From assembly GCA_913774845.1 (NCBI GenBank), contig CAJYJO010000020.1, positions 1 to 64,000 on the forward strand: DNA of 64,000 nt. Reading direction: 5' to 3'. Below the pieces are notes generated by a model. It did no database searches, had not been told where the DNA came from, and worked only from the letters and a program-made list of their open reading frames with translations. Shown here piece by piece: positions 26,794 to 35,795 of this stretch; within the stretch, counting starts at the first letter, position 1; every line of letters begins with the position of its first letter. The position numbers and the translations under genes were made by a program. This DNA is from an uncultured Microbacterium sp. GTDB lineage: Bacteria > Actinomycetota > Actinomycetes > Actinomycetales > Microbacteriaceae.

Positions 26794-28428
26794 ATGTCCT
26801 TTTCCGCTCACCGGCCGGGCCGCTTCGGCTCCGACGGCCGCATCGAGTTCACGACGGACGAGGAACGCGAGCAGTATCTCGACGACATCCTCGCCGCCCA
26901 GAACGCGGCCAAGAGCTCCGCCGAGGCTCAGGAGCACACCCCCGAGCCGTGGGGTGCCCCGCGCGCTGACGACGAACCGCTCGACCCCTTCGTCTCCGAC
27001 GCACGCGATGCCGACCCGCGGGAGTCCGACCCGACCGACGACCACGACACCGTCGTGATCGACCGCGCCGAGCGTGCGCGCGCCGACGACGAGACCGCGG
27101 TGATCCACGAAGAGGCGCCCGAGCCCGAGCCCGCGGCATCCGCCCCCGTATCCGTCGAGCCCCGCCAGCCCCGTCTGCGGCGATCCGATCCCCGCCGCCC
27201 GCGCCTGTCGCTGATCCGACGCATGGCCGTGCTCGGCGGCGCCGACAACGACGTGCTCGACGAGGTGCCCGAAGAGGTGCCGCGCTTCGTGCAGATGTTC
27301 CTCGTGCTCGCGGGAACCGCGCTCGTCTCGGCCCTCTCGATGATGTTCGCGCTGCTCACCGGCGTGCGCGTCAGCATCTTGCTCGCGATCCCGCTCGCGA
27401 TCGTGTGGGGTCTGATCATCTTCAACCTCGACCGCTTCCTCACCTCGACGATGCGTTCGACCAAGAACGTCTTCCGGCTGCTCGGGCTCGCCTTCCCGCG
27501 CGTGATCATGGCGGCGCTCATCGGCATCGTGGTGGCCGAACCGCTCGTGCTGCAGGTCTTCCAGAACGACATCGTGCGCGAGGTGAACTCCACGAACGTC
27601 ACGCAGGCTCTGACCGACCAGGATGCCGTGACCAACGGCCCCGAGAAGCAGGCGCTCGATGCCGCGAGCGCGCAGGTGTCGGCGCTCGAGAACCAAGCGG
27701 CGACCGGCATCGTGACGGGTACGTCGTCGACCTCGGCCGAGTCCGCCGCCGCGCAGCAGACCGTCGATCAGCTCACGCAGCAGCTCGCCGCGCAGCAGAC
27801 CGTGATCGACCAGGCCCGCGCCGTGTACCAGTGCGAGCTCACCGGCCAGGGAGCGGGCACCGTCCCCGGGTGCACGGGCGTGGCCGGCAACGGCGCGAGC
27901 TCCGATGCCGCCCAGGCGCAGCTGCAGCAGGCGCAGGCGGCGTACGACTCGCTCTCGACCCAGCTCGCGCAGGCGCAGTCGACCCTCGCCGCGGCGAACT
28001 CCGCGGGCGCCGAGGCGGCTGCCTCGTCGGCCGACGCGAACAAGCAGCAGGCCGAGGATCAGCTCCCCGCTGCCCGCGCGCAGTACGAGTCGGCGCTCGC
28101 GGCGTACAACGCGAGGGCGTCCTCGGTCGCCGACGGCAACGCGGGTGCGGTGGGGCTGCTCAGCCAGATCACCGCACTCGAACGCCTGTCGGACCGCGAG
28201 CCGGTGCTCCGCTGGGCGCACTACCTGATCGCGGCGCTGTTCTTCATGATCGAGCTGCTGCCCGTGCTCGTGAAGGTGCTCACCGGCTTCGGTGGCCCCT
28301 CCCTGTACGAGAAGGCCGAGAAGATGAGGGGGCAGATCGCCCTCGATCGGGTGTCGGCCCGCACCTTCCGCAAGCGCGCCGACATCATCGCCGACGAGGC
28401 GAACCGCGTTCCGGCGACCGTGTCCTGA
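26794..28428 (+). CDS. DUF4407 membrane protein with coiled-coil region
   Basis: 544 residues. An acidic, disordered cytoplasmic N-terminus (1-135) is followed by helices near 165-190, 192-212 and 232-255 with the DUF4407 hallmark NLDRFLTSTMR between helices 2 and 3. A long Gln/Ala-rich extracytoplasmic coiled coil (about 290-450, with a cysteine pair in YQCELTG and VPGCTG) precedes a last helix (470-492) and a basic tail. The family is widespread in actinobacteria and Bacteroidetes, and its function is unknown. The stop overlaps the NUDIX start by one base. Confidence 0.87.
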   Translation: MSFSAHRPGRFGSDGRIEFTTDEEREQYLDDILAAQNAAKSSAEAQEHTPEPWGAPRADDEPLDPFVSDARDADPRESDPTDDHDTVVIDRAERARADDETAVIHEEAPEPEPAASAPVSVEPRQPRLRRSDPRRPRLSLIRRMAVLGGADNDVLDEVPEEVPRFVQMFLVLAGTALVSALSMMFALLTGVRVSILLAIPLAIVWGLIIFNLDRFLTSTMRSTKNVFRLLGLAFPRVIMAALIGIVVAEPLVLQVFQNDIVREVNSTNVTQALTDQDAVTNGPEKQALDAASAQVSALENQAATGIVTGTSSTSAESAAAQQTVDQLTQQLAAQQTVIDQARAVYQCELTGQGAGTVPGCTGVAGNGASSDAAQAQLQQAQAAYDSLSTQLAQAQSTLAAANSAGAEAAASSADANKQQAEDQLPAARAQYESALAAYNARASSVADGNAGAVGLLSQITALERLSDREPVLRWAHYLIAALFFMIELLPVLVKVLTGFGGPSLYEKAEKMRGQIALDRVSARTFRKRADIIADEANRVPATVS

Positions 28429-28907
28429 TGGTCGCCTGGAGCGCGGGACTCCTGCTGTACCGGCTCGACCCGGAACCGCAGGTGTTCATCGCCCACATGG
28501 GCGGGCCGTTCTGGGCGAAGAAGGACGCCGGCGCCTGGTCGATCCCGAAGGGCGAGTACGACCCCGACACGGAGGGTGCGCTGGATGCCGCCCACCGCGA
28601 GTTCCGCGAGGAGCTCGGCGTCGAGCCGCCCGAGGTCGACTGGGTCGAACTCGGGACCTTCGCGTCCTCGAGCGGCAAGAAGGTGGTCGTGTTCGCGGGC
28701 GACGGCATCGGGTTCACGGCATCCGACTTCACCTTCGGCACCTTCGAGATGGCGTGGCCGCCCCGGTCCGGCAAGACCGCGACGTTCCCCGAGGTCGACC
28801 GCACCGAGTGGATGAGCCTGGATGCCGCCCGCGACGCGCTCGTGAAGGGGCAGCGCCCCGCGATCGATGCGCTGGCCGCGGCTCTGCCGGAGCTGCCCGG
28901 CACCTGA
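28428..28907 (+). CDS. NUDIX hydrolase
   Basis: 159 residues with a full Nudix box, GEYDPDTEGALDAAHREFREELG (the G-x5-E-x7-RE-x2-EE-x-G arrangement), residues about 44-66. The start SAGLLLYR and WSIPKGE match the ADP-ribose/dinucleotide-type NUDIX proteins annotated in actinobacteria. It hydrolyses a nucleoside-diphosphate derivative. The substrate cannot be read from sequence. Translationally coupled to the DUF4407 gene (TGATG). Confidence 0.9.
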   Translation: MVAWSAGLLLYRLDPEPQVFIAHMGGPFWAKKDAGAWSIPKGEYDPDTEGALDAAHREFREELGVEPPEVDWVELGTFASSSGKKVVVFAGDGIGFTASDFTFGTFEMAWPPRSGKTATFPEVDRTEWMSLDAARDALVKGQRPAIDALAAALPELPGT

Positions 28908-29016
28908 CCCGGGCGTCGCCCGCGCGGCGCTCGGGCGTCACCCGCCTGGCGCCCGGGCCTCGCGTACGCTCGGCCCGCGCGACGGGCGCGTCGTCGCGCG
29001 TCCCACTGTGTCGATC

Positions 29017-29312
29017 GTCCAGAACACCCGGACGTCTCAAAAGATCGTCCGGGTGTTCTGGACACTCGACAGGGGCCGCTCGGCCCGGGTGCCGCCGCCG
29101 CGCGCGGCGCGTGTGCCGCGGATCGGGCGCCCGCCCCAACGCGTGAGTGTCCGAAACACCCGGACGCCCGAGGAGTTCGTCCGGGTGTTTCGGACAGTGC
29201 GGGGTGAGGGCAGAGCCCGGGCGCCGCGCGGCACAAGCCCCGGGCGCCCGCCCGAATGCACGAGTGTCCACGACTCCCGGACGTCTCGAAGACTCGTCCG
29301 GGTGTCGTGGAC
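29017..29312. repeat. Array of three hairpins with co-varying arms
   Basis: The 440 bp gap 28908-29347 holds three palindromes: 29017-29034/29046-29063 (arm GTCCAGAACACCCGGACG, perfect 18 bp), 29149-29166/29178-29195 (GTCCGAAACACCCGGACG, perfect) and 29266-29283/29295-29312 (GTCCACGACTCCCGGACG, one mismatch). Loops are 11 nt. The outer GTCC and inner CCCGGACG are constant, while the middle five bases change in both arms together. It lies between convergent genes. Confidence 0.92.
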
Positions 29313-29347
29313 ACTCGAGAAGGGGAGACCCCCGCGGCGCGGTGCGC

Positions 29348-30322
29348 TTAGGGGCGTAGGAGGATCTTGCCCACGCGGGGCGAGTCACTCGCCGTGACCG
29401 CGTCGACGATGTCATCGAGGCCGAAGGTGGCCGCGACGGGCAGGGTCAGGGTGCCGTCGGCGAGGTAGCGCGACAGCTCGCCGAACAGGGCGCCGCGGGT
29501 CTCGGCATCCATCGTCTTGCTGACGACGCTGCCCCAGAAACCCTTCACGGTCGCCTGGCGGAAGATGATGTCGCCGGCGGCGAGCTCGAGCTTTCCGGCG
29601 CCCATCGATCCGAAGATCACGAGGGTGCCGTTCTCGCTGAGGAGCGAGAGCACCTGACCCGCGGCGGGGCCACCGACGGAGTCGACGCCCGCGACGACCG
29701 TGCCGTCGCCGATGATCGCGACGGCCTTGTCGCGCCAGTCGTCGGCGTCGGTCGACACGACGTTGCCGATGCCCTGGGCGGCGAGCTCCTCGACGGCGCT
29801 CTGGCGGCGCACGAGACCGACGACGTGGATGCCGCGGGCCCTGGCGATCTGTGCGACCATGCGACCGACGGCCCCGTTGGCGGTGTTCTGCACGATCCAG
29901 TTGCCGGCCTTCAGATCGAGCGAGTGCAGCAGGCTGATGGCGCTGAAGGGCATCGAGACGAGCTGCGAGGCGACCTCGTCGCTGAGTCCTTCTGCGACGG
30001 GGATCAGACCCGCGGCCTTCGCGACGACCTGCTCGGCCCACACACCGAAGGTGCCGCCGGTGGCGACGCGCTGACCGACGGTCAGGTTCTCGACGCCCTC
30101 ACCGAGCTCCTCGATGACGCCCACGGCTTCGGTGCCGGCGCGGGCGGGCATCTCGGGCTTGAAGCCGTAGGAGCCGCGGATGGTCCACAGGTCGTGGTTG
30201 TGGATGGGCGACATCAGCACGCGCAGGCGCACTTCGCCCGGTCCGGGGGTCGGGTTCTCGACCTCTTCGACGCCGAGGACGTCGGCCGGCTCTCCGAACT
30301 CGTGGTGGATGACTGCGCGCAT
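29348..30322 (-). CDS. Medium-chain (zinc-independent) NADPH:quinone/enoyl reductase-like oxidoreductase
   Basis: A 324-residue MDR-superfamily protein. The cofactor site is NTANGAVGRMVAQIAR, in place of the usual AxxGGVG. The zinc-ligand cysteines are missing and the N-terminal segment MSPIHNHDLWTIRG resembles the 2-enoyl-CoA/thioester reductase (ETR/MECR) and quinone oxidoreductase branch. It probably reduces alpha,beta-unsaturated carbonyls with NADPH. An AGGAGG site precedes ATG 30322. The divergent TetR gene and the palindrome in its promoter suggest local repression. Confidence 0.87.
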   Translation of the reverse strand: MRAVIHHEFGEPADVLGVEEVENPTPGPGEVRLRVLMSPIHNHDLWTIRGSYGFKPEMPARAGTEAVGVIEELGEGVENLTVGQRVATGGTFGVWAEQVVAKAAGLIPVAEGLSDEVASQLVSMPFSAISLLHSLDLKAGNWIVQNTANGAVGRMVAQIARARGIHVVGLVRRQSAVEELAAQGIGNVVSTDADDWRDKAVAIIGDGTVVAGVDSVGGPAAGQVLSLLSENGTLVIFGSMGAGKLELAAGDIIFRQATVKGFWGSVVSKTMDAETRGALFGELSRYLADGTLTLPVAATFGLDDIVDAVTASDSPRVGKILLRP

Positions 30323-30353
30323 GGATTCCTCCTGTGGTTATTTTGTAACGACC

Positions 30354-30368
30354 GGTCTAATATAGACC
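30354..30368 (-). promoter_or_regulatory. Palindromic operator overlapping the oxidoreductase -10 region
   Basis: GGTCTA-ATA-TAGACC, a perfect 6+6 palindrome. On the minus strand it contains TATATT, a good -10 box about 35 nt before the AGGAGG site of the MDR gene. Adjacent ACCGGT (30351-30356) extends the symmetry. Likely bound by the TetR protein encoded at 30567. Confidence 0.6.
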
Positions 30369-30392
30369 TCGAGGGCGCAGAAGCAACCCCGA

Positions 30393-30534
30393 GGACCCCG
30401 AGCCCGTCAACGGGTGCGGTGGCTTCGACAGTGTCAGCCACCTGCGCCGCAGGACCCTGAGCCCGTCGAAGGGTCCGGCGGCTTCCACGGGTTCGGCCCC
30501 CGCGCCAGAGGACCCTGAGCCCGTCGAAGGGTCC
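30393..30534. repeat. REP-like elements (CTTCGAC/GTCGAAG family), minus orientation
   Basis: Two good copies with core CCCTGAGCCCGTCGAAGGG at 30452-30476 and 30510-30534, and a decayed copy at 30393-30417. They occupy most of the divergent intergenic region between the MDR and TetR genes. Confidence 0.88.
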
Positions 30535-30566
30535 GGGACGCACACGACATCGGAGGGAAGTGCAGC

Positions 30567-31151
30567 ATGGGCAGGATGCCGAGCTTCGACCGCTCCGCCG
30601 TCGTCGCCGCCGCACGCGACGTCTTCTGGCGCCGCGGGTACGCCGAGACGGGCATCGCCGAGCTCGAGGAGGCCACGGGCCTGACCCGCTCGAGCATCTA
30701 TAACGCCTTCGGGAGCAAGCGCGGATTGTTCGACGCGGTGCTCGCGGCCTATCTCGACGATGTGGTTCGCACGCGCCTGCGCCCGCTCGGCGGCGGGGAT
30801 CCCGGGGCCCTCGAGGCGTACGTCCACGAGATGCGCGACGCGATCGAGACCGACGCCCCCCGGGCGCGGCTCGGCTGTCTGCTGCTGAACGCGGGATCGT
30901 CCCCGCTCGCGAGCGACGACGCCGAGGTGCGCACGCTCGTCTCGGACTACGCCGCCGAGATGCGCGCCGCGATCCGCTCAGCCGTCGCCGATCGCCGTCC
31001 GGATCTCCCCCCGGATGCCGTGGACGCCCTCGCCGCGGTCTGCGCCTCGCTCGTCGTCGCCGGCCTCACCCTCGCCCGCGCCGACCGCGACGCGGCGCTG
31101 GCGACGCTGGCATCCGTTCCGACGACGCTGGAGTCGTGGGGTCGGGGCTGA
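30567..31151 (+). CDS. TetR/AcrR-family transcriptional regulator
   Basis: 194 residues. The N-terminal helix-turn-helix (about 8-55: AARDVFWRRGYAETGIAELEEATGLTRSSIYNAFGSKRGLF) is typical of TetR proteins. The C-terminal helical ligand domain resembles the TetR_C group with LGCLLLNA. GGAGGG precedes ATG 30567. It is divergent from the MDR oxidoreductase and probably represses it through the palindrome at 30354-30368. Ligand unknown. Confidence 0.9.
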   Translation: MGRMPSFDRSAVVAAARDVFWRRGYAETGIAELEEATGLTRSSIYNAFGSKRGLFDAVLAAYLDDVVRTRLRPLGGGDPGALEAYVHEMRDAIETDAPRARLGCLLLNAGSSPLASDDAEVRTLVSDYAAEMRAAIRSAVADRRPDLPPDAVDALAAVCASLVVAGLTLARADRDAALATLASVPTTLESWGRG

Positions 31152-31232
31152 CTCGTCCGTGCGGAGGGTGGCCTGTGTATACCCAGATGTGGTCGAAGCG
31201 CCGAGATTGTGCCACCACGCGCTCCGATTGCA

Positions 31233-31238
31233 TACACT
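31233..31238 (+). promoter_or_regulatory. -10 box of the propionate (prp) operon
   Basis: TACACT, inside TGCATACACT (31229-31238). A related TGTGTATAC lies at 31174-31182. The GTATAC/CATACAC similarity could be a GntR-type operator pair, but the spacing (about 55 bp) is wide. GAGGAGG (31254-31260) precedes the ATG at 31265. Confidence 0.4.
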
Positions 31239-31264
31239 GGAGCCCGTGACGGCGAGGAGGCGCG

Positions 31265-31894
31265 ATGCGGGCGAGTGAACGCGCCTATGCGACCCTTCTC
31301 GACGAGATCCAGACCGGCGCGCTGCCGCCGGGGACCGTGCTGGGCGAGGTCGAGCAGTCCACGCGCCTCGGGGTCAGTCGCACTCCGCTTCGCGAGGCGC
31401 TGCGCCGGTTGGCATCCGATGGGCTCGTCGCCCAGGCGTCGGCGCGTGTGACGGTGGTCGCCGGGATCGACGCCGACGACATCCGTTCGCTGTTCGACCT
31501 GCGCCGGGCGCTCGAGACCGAAGCCGCGCGCCTGGCCGCCCGGCGCGGCGATCACGAGGTATTCCGGGCGCTCGCAAGCGAGTTCGCCGACCTCGACACC
31601 GCGGACGCCGATGCGTCGTACGCCCTGATCGCCCGCTTCGACTCCGCGATCGACGACGCCGTCGCCAACACCTACTTCTCTGCCGCGCTCCGCAGCGTCC
31701 GCACCCACCTCGTGCGGGTGCGGCGCATGGCTCGGTACAACCCCCTTCGGCTTTCCGCCTCGGCGCGAGAGCATCGATTGATCGCCGAGGCGATCAGTGG
31801 CGGCGACCCCGAACTCGCCGCCCACGCCACCCACGTGCATCTGCACAACGCCCTCACCACCATCCTCGAAGCCCTCACGGAGGACCCCTCATGA
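31265..31894 (+). CDS. GntR-family regulator with FCD domain (propionate regulator candidate)
   Basis: 209 residues. A winged helix N-terminus (about 1-70: [18 protein letters not shown]) is followed by an all-helical FCD ligand domain with the metal-ligand-type residues D82-x3-R-x-A-LE and histidines near the C-terminus ([19 protein letters not shown]). Its stop overlaps the prpD start (ATGA), so it heads the methylcitrate operon and most likely controls it in response to methylcitrate or a related acid. Role inferred from position. Confidence 0.88.
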   Translation: MRASERAYATLLDEIQTGALPPGTVLGEVEQSTRLGVSRTPLREALRRLASDGLVAQASARVTVVAGIDADDIRSLFDLRRALETEAARLAARRGDHEVFRALASEFADLDTADADASYALIARFDSAIDDAVANTYFSAALRSVRTHLVRVRRMARYNPLRLSASAREHRLIAEAISGGDPELAAHATHVHLHNALTTILEALTEDPS

Positions 31895-33417
31895 CGATCA
31901 CCCACCACGTGCGCGTGCACCGCAGTGACGAGAACCTCGCCCGCGAGGGGCAGCTCGCCTGGGCGCTCGCGCGCGTCGCTGTCGACCCGGTCGCGGTCGA
32001 CGACGACGTGGTCGACATGATCATCAACCGCCTGATCGACAACGCCGCCGTCGCTGCCGCGTCGATCACGCGTCAGCCCGTGAGCGCGGCGCGTCAGCAG
32101 GCCCTCGATCACGCCGTCTCGATCGGCGGACCGGGCGCCACGGTCTTCGGCTGCCTGCTCGAGCGCCGCACGAGCCCCGAGTGGGCGGCGTGGGCCAACG
32201 GCGTGGCCGTGCGCGAACTCGACTACCACGACACCTTCCTCGCGGCGGATTATTCGCACCCCGGCGACAACATCCCGCCCGTGCTCGCGGTGGCCCAGCA
32301 CACCGGTCGCGACGGAGCCGCCCTCGTGCGGGCCCTCGCCACGGCGTACGAGATCCAAATCGACCTCGTCCGCGCGATCAGCCTCCACAAGCACAAGATC
32401 GACCACGTCGCCCACCTCGGGCCCGCCGCCGCCGCCGGCATCGGCACCCTGCTCGACCTCGACCAGGAGACGATCTATCAGGCCATCGGACAGGCCCTCC
32501 ACACCACCACCGCCACGCGCCAGTCGCGCAAGGGCGAGATCTCGACGTGGAAGGCGCACGCCCCCGCCTTCGCCGGGAAGATGGCGATCGAGGCCGTCGA
32601 CCGGGCGATGCGCGGCGAGACCTCCCCCTCGCCGATCTACGAGGGCGAGGATGGCGTGGTCGCCTGGATGCTCGACGGCCCCGACGCCTCCTACGACGTG
32701 CCCCTCCCCGGTGAGGGCGAGAGCAAGCGCGGCATCCTCGACTCGTACACGAAGGAGCACTCCGCCGAGTACCAGGCGCAGGCCTGGATCGACCTGGCCC
32801 GCCGCCTCGGCACGGAACGCCCCGATCTGCGCGACCCCGCGAATGTGGCATCCATCGTCCTGCACACGAGCCACCACACGCACTACGTGATCGGCTCGGG
32901 CGCGAACGACCCGCAGAAGTACGATCCGACCGCGTCGCGCGAGACGCTCGATCACTCGATCCCGTACATCTTCGCCGTCGCGCTGCAGGACGGTGCGTGG
33001 CACCACGTCGACTCGTACACCCCGGAGCGCGCGGGTCGCACGGACACCGTCGAGCTGTGGCACAAGGTGACGACGGCAGAGGATGCCGAGTGGACGCGCC
33101 GCTACCACTCCGAGGACCCGAACGAGAAGGCGTTCGGCGGCCGCGTCGTCATCACGCTGACCGACGGCTCGACCGTCGAGGACGAGATCGCCGTCGCCGA
33201 CGCCCACCCGCTCGGCGTCCGGCCCTTCGCGCGCGAGGACTACATCCGCAAGTTCCGCCTGCTCGCCGAGCCGGTGCTGCTGCCCGGGGAGATCGAGCGC
33301 TTCCTGGAGCTGGTGCAGCGCCTGCCCGAGCTGACCCCCGCCGAGGTCATGCAGCTCACGATCGTCGCGAAGCCCGGTGTGCTGGCGCTGGCGCCGGCGC
33401 CGAAGGGGCTGTTCTGA
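31891..33417 (+). CDS. prpD: 2-methylcitrate dehydratase PrpD (MmgE/PrpD family)
   Basis: 508 residues, the normal length. It converts 2-methylcitrate to 2-methyl-cis-aconitate in the methylcitrate cycle for propionyl-CoA. The MmgE/PrpD landmarks include [10 protein letters not shown] near the N-terminus, [26 protein letters not shown] (with the conserved Lys-Ala motif) and [11 protein letters not shown]. Coupled to the GntR gene before it and to prpB after it (TGATG). Confidence 0.95.
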   Translation: MTITHHVRVHRSDENLAREGQLAWALARVAVDPVAVDDDVVDMIINRLIDNAAVAAASITRQPVSAARQQALDHAVSIGGPGATVFGCLLERRTSPEWAAWANGVAVRELDYHDTFLAADYSHPGDNIPPVLAVAQHTGRDGAALVRALATAYEIQIDLVRAISLHKHKIDHVAHLGPAAAAGIGTLLDLDQETIYQAIGQALHTTTATRQSRKGEISTWKAHAPAFAGKMAIEAVDRAMRGETSPSPIYEGEDGVVAWMLDGPDASYDVPLPGEGESKRGILDSYTKEHSAEYQAQAWIDLARRLGTERPDLRDPANVASIVLHTSHHTHYVIGSGANDPQKYDPTASRETLDHSIPYIFAVALQDGAWHHVDSYTPERAGRTDTVELWHKVTTAEDAEWTRRYHSEDPNEKAFGGRVVITLTDGSTVEDEIAVADAHPLGVRPFAREDYIRKFRLLAEPVLLPGEIERFLELVQRLPELTPAEVMQLTIVAKPGVLALAPAPKGLF

Positions 33418-34316
33418 TGCTGTACGCCCAGACCACCGCGGCCCAGAAGCGTCGCGCGCTACGCGAGAAGCTGGCATCCGGTGAGCTCGTGCGGATGCCG
33501 GGGGCTTTCAACCCGCTGTCGGCGCGGCTCATCGAGCGGAAGGGCTTCGACGGCGTCTACATCTCGGGCGCCGTGATCTCGGCCGACCTGGGCCTGCCCG
33601 ACATCGGGCTGACGACCCTCACCGAAGTCGCCGGGCGCGGGCAGCAGATCGCGCGCATGACGGAGCTTCCGGCGATCATCGACGCCGACACCGGGTTCGG
33701 TGAGCCGATGAACGTCGCGCGCACGATCCAGACTCTCGAAGACGCGGGGCTCGCCGGCGCGCACATCGAGGACCAGGTCAACCCGAAACGCTGCGGCCAC
33801 CTCGACGGCAAGAGCGTCGTGGACGCCGACACGGCGATCAAGCGCATCCGCGCCGCGGTCGATGCCCGGCGCGACCCCGACTTCCTCATCATGGCGCGCA
33901 CCGACGTGCGGGCGGTCGAGGGACTGGATGCCGCGATCGACCGCGCGAAGGCCCTGGTCGACGCGGGCGCCGATGCGATCTTCCCCGAGGCCATGCGCGA
34001 CCTCGGCGAGTTCGAGGCGATGCGCGAGGCTCTCGACGTGCCGATCCTCGCGAACATGACCGAATTCGGGAAGTCGGAGCTGTTCTCCACCGCCCAGTTG
34101 CGTGACGCCGGCGTGAACCTCGTCATCTGGCCGGTCTCCCTGCTCCGGCTCGCGATGGGGGCGGCTGGCCGCGGCCTCGACGCCCTGGCATCCGAGGGTC
34201 ACCTGCGCGACCAGCTCGGCGAGATGCAGCACCGCGCCGACCTCTACGACCTCATCGACTACGAGGGCTACACGCGCTTCGACGGCGACGTGTTCGACTT
34301 CACCGTCGAGCGCTGA
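33417..34316 (+). CDS. prpB: Methylisocitrate lyase PrpB
   Basis: A 299-residue isocitrate-lyase/PEP-mutase family barrel that cleaves 2-methylisocitrate to pyruvate and succinate. The catalytic cysteine is C126 in PKRCGHLDGK. The metal/phosphate-loop segments DADTGFGEP and IEDQVNPK are present, as is the C-terminal HLRDQLGEMQHRADLYDLIDYE. Start ATG 33417 overlaps the prpD stop. Confidence 0.96.
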   Translation: MLYAQTTAAQKRRALREKLASGELVRMPGAFNPLSARLIERKGFDGVYISGAVISADLGLPDIGLTTLTEVAGRGQQIARMTELPAIIDADTGFGEPMNVARTIQTLEDAGLAGAHIEDQVNPKRCGHLDGKSVVDADTAIKRIRAAVDARRDPDFLIMARTDVRAVEGLDAAIDRAKALVDAGADAIFPEAMRDLGEFEAMREALDVPILANMTEFGKSELFSTAQLRDAGVNLVIWPVSLLRLAMGAAGRGLDALASEGHLRDQLGEMQHRADLYDLIDYEGYTRFDGDVFDFTVER

Positions 34317-34356
34317 GGCCCGAGCCGGCTGCGCGCGCCACCATGTCGCACCTCTC

Positions 34357-34444
34357 GCGAACCTCGTCCCACTTAAGACGGTGCTCGTCCCCCTTGTCGC
34401 CGGTGTGGGGTCGCCAGACCGGCAACAAGTGGGACAAGGTTCGC
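34357..34444. repeat. Inverted repeat with CCTCGTCCCACTT arms
   Basis: Arms GCGAACCTCGTCCCACTT (34357-34374) and its near-complement (34427-34444), one mismatch. It has a 52 nt interior that contains further GTCCC and CCGG(T/C) symmetry. It splits prpB from prpC. The CTCGTCCCACTT core is shared with the tandem array at 53388-53820. Confidence 0.85.
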
Positions 34445-34514
34445 ACCCCCGCCGCACCACCGTCACCACCGCATCCGGCAGCATGAACACTGAGCACGAC
34501 TCAAGGGAGAGACG

Positions 34515-35795
34515 ATGACCGACATCAAGAAGGGCCTCGCCGGCGTCACGGTCGACGAGACCGCCGTCAGCAAGGTGAACCCCGAGACGAACAGCCTGCT
34601 CTACCGCGGATACCCCGTGCAGGAGCTCGCCGCCACGCAACCCTTCGAGGCGGTCGCGTACCTGCTGTGGAACGGGGAGCTCCCGGATGCCGAGCAGCTC
34701 GCTGCCCTGCGCCGGGTCGAGCGTCAGCACCGGGCGTTGGCCGACGACGTCCGCGCCGCGATCGACCTGTTGCCCACGAGCGCCCACCCGATGGACGAGG
34801 TGCGCACCGCCGTGAGCGTGATCGGCGCGCGAGAGACCGCGGGGATCTCGAACGTGATGGATGCCGTGGGCACCCCGGAGCAGAACCTGGAACGCTCCAT
34901 CCGCCTGTGGGCGCAGCTGCCTGCCGTCGTCGCGTACGGGCAGCGCCGTCGCCGGGGCGAGGAGCTGATCGCGCCCCGCGACGATCTCGACTACGCCGCG
35001 AACTTCCTCTGGATGACGTTCGGCGAGGAGATCTGCGCCCGGGCGGAGGTGGCTGAGCCTGTCGAAGCCACCGGGGGCGCGTCGGCACCGGACCCTTCGA
35101 CAGGCGCAGGGTCCTCAGCGGGCGCTCCTGATTCCGTCGTCGTCGATGCCTTCAACCGCTCGATGATCCTCTACGCCGAGCACTCCTTCAACGCCTCGAC
35201 CTTCACCGCCCGGGTGATCGCCTCGACCCTCAGCGACCTGTACTCCGCGGTCGTCGGCGCGATCGGCGCCCTCAAGGGACCGCTGCACGGCGGCGCGAAT
35301 GAGGCGGTGCTGCACGTCTTCACCGAGATCGGCAGCGCCGAGAACGTCGGCCCGTGGCTCGACGCCGCCCTCGCCGAGAAGCGCAAGATCATGGGCTTCG
35401 GGCACCGCGTCTACAAGCGCGGCGACTCGCGCGTGCCGACGATGAAGGCCGCCCTGGACACGCTCGTGGCGCACTACGACCGGCCCGACGTCGCCGCGCT
35501 CTACGACGCGCTCGAGTCGCAGTTCGTCGAGCGCAAGGGCATCTACCCCAACCTCGATTACCCTTCGGGTCCGGCCTACGACCTCATGGGCTTCGACACC
35601 CTCACCTTCACGCCCCTCTTCGTCGCGGCGCGCGTGACCGGCTGGACCGCGCACATCCGCGAGCAGCAGGCGTCGAACGCCCTCATCCGACCCCTGTCGT
35701 TCTATGTCGGGCCCGACGAGCGGCACGTCGAGGGATACGTCCCGGATGCGGCGGACGTCGAGGCCCAGGAACGCCCCGAGGAAGCGGCGAGCTGA
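34515..35795 (+). CDS. prpC: 2-methylcitrate/citrate synthase PrpC with an in-frame repeat insertion
   Basis: 426 residues, about 35 more than usual for short-type (methyl)citrate synthases. Active-site residues are H258 (GPLHGGANE), H297 (GFGHRVYK) and D348 (PNLDYPSG). Position beside prpDB makes methylcitrate synthase the likely activity: propionyl-CoA plus oxaloacetate. Residues about 173-207, between FLWMTFGEE and VVDAFNRSMILYAEH, are a Pro/Ala/Ser/Gly stretch encoded by two REP-like elements (35048-35114). The reading frame is kept and all catalytic residues are intact, so the enzyme is probably functional with a surface loop. An AGGGAGAG site precedes ATG 34515. Confidence 0.94.
   Translation: MTDIKKGLAGVTVDETAVSKVNPETNSLLYRGYPVQELAATQPFEAVAYLLWNGELPDAEQLAALRRVERQHRALADDVRAAIDLLPTSAHPMDEVRTAVSVIGARETAGISNVMDAVGTPEQNLERSIRLWAQLPAVVAYGQRRRRGEELIAPRDDLDYAANFLWMTFGEEICARAEVAEPVEATGGASAPDPSTGAGSSAGAPDSVVVDAFNRSMILYAEHSFNASTFTARVIASTLSDLYSAVVGAIGALKGPLHGGANEAVLHVFTEIGSAENVGPWLDAALAEKRKIMGFGHRVYKRGDSRVPTMKAALDTLVAHYDRPDVAALYDALESQFVERKGIYPNLDYPSGPAYDLMGFDTLTFTPLFVAARVTGWTAHIREQQASNALIRPLSFYVGPDERHVEGYVPDAADVEAQERPEEAAS
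35048..35114. repeat. Two REP-like elements inside prpC
   Basis: One palindrome with core GGCTGAGCCTGTCGAAGCC spans 35048-35072 and an oppositely oriented one with core ACCCTTCGACAGGCGCAGGGT spans 35090-35114 (here GCGCAG replaces GCTCAG). They belong to the family seen at 9007-9290, 30393-30534 and 44705-44845. The whole insert length preserves the frame. Confidence 0.88.

Noticed and set aside
29017..29312. Three consecutive rho-independent terminators
   Set aside because: No T run on either strand, and three in a row between one pair of convergent genes is unneeded. The family behaviour fits a repeat element better, although some termination is possible.
30567..31894. The TetR and GntR genes as one operon controlling prp genes
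   Set aside because: A 113 bp gap with its own -10 box and ribosome-binding site precedes the GntR gene, and the TetR gene has its own divergent partner.
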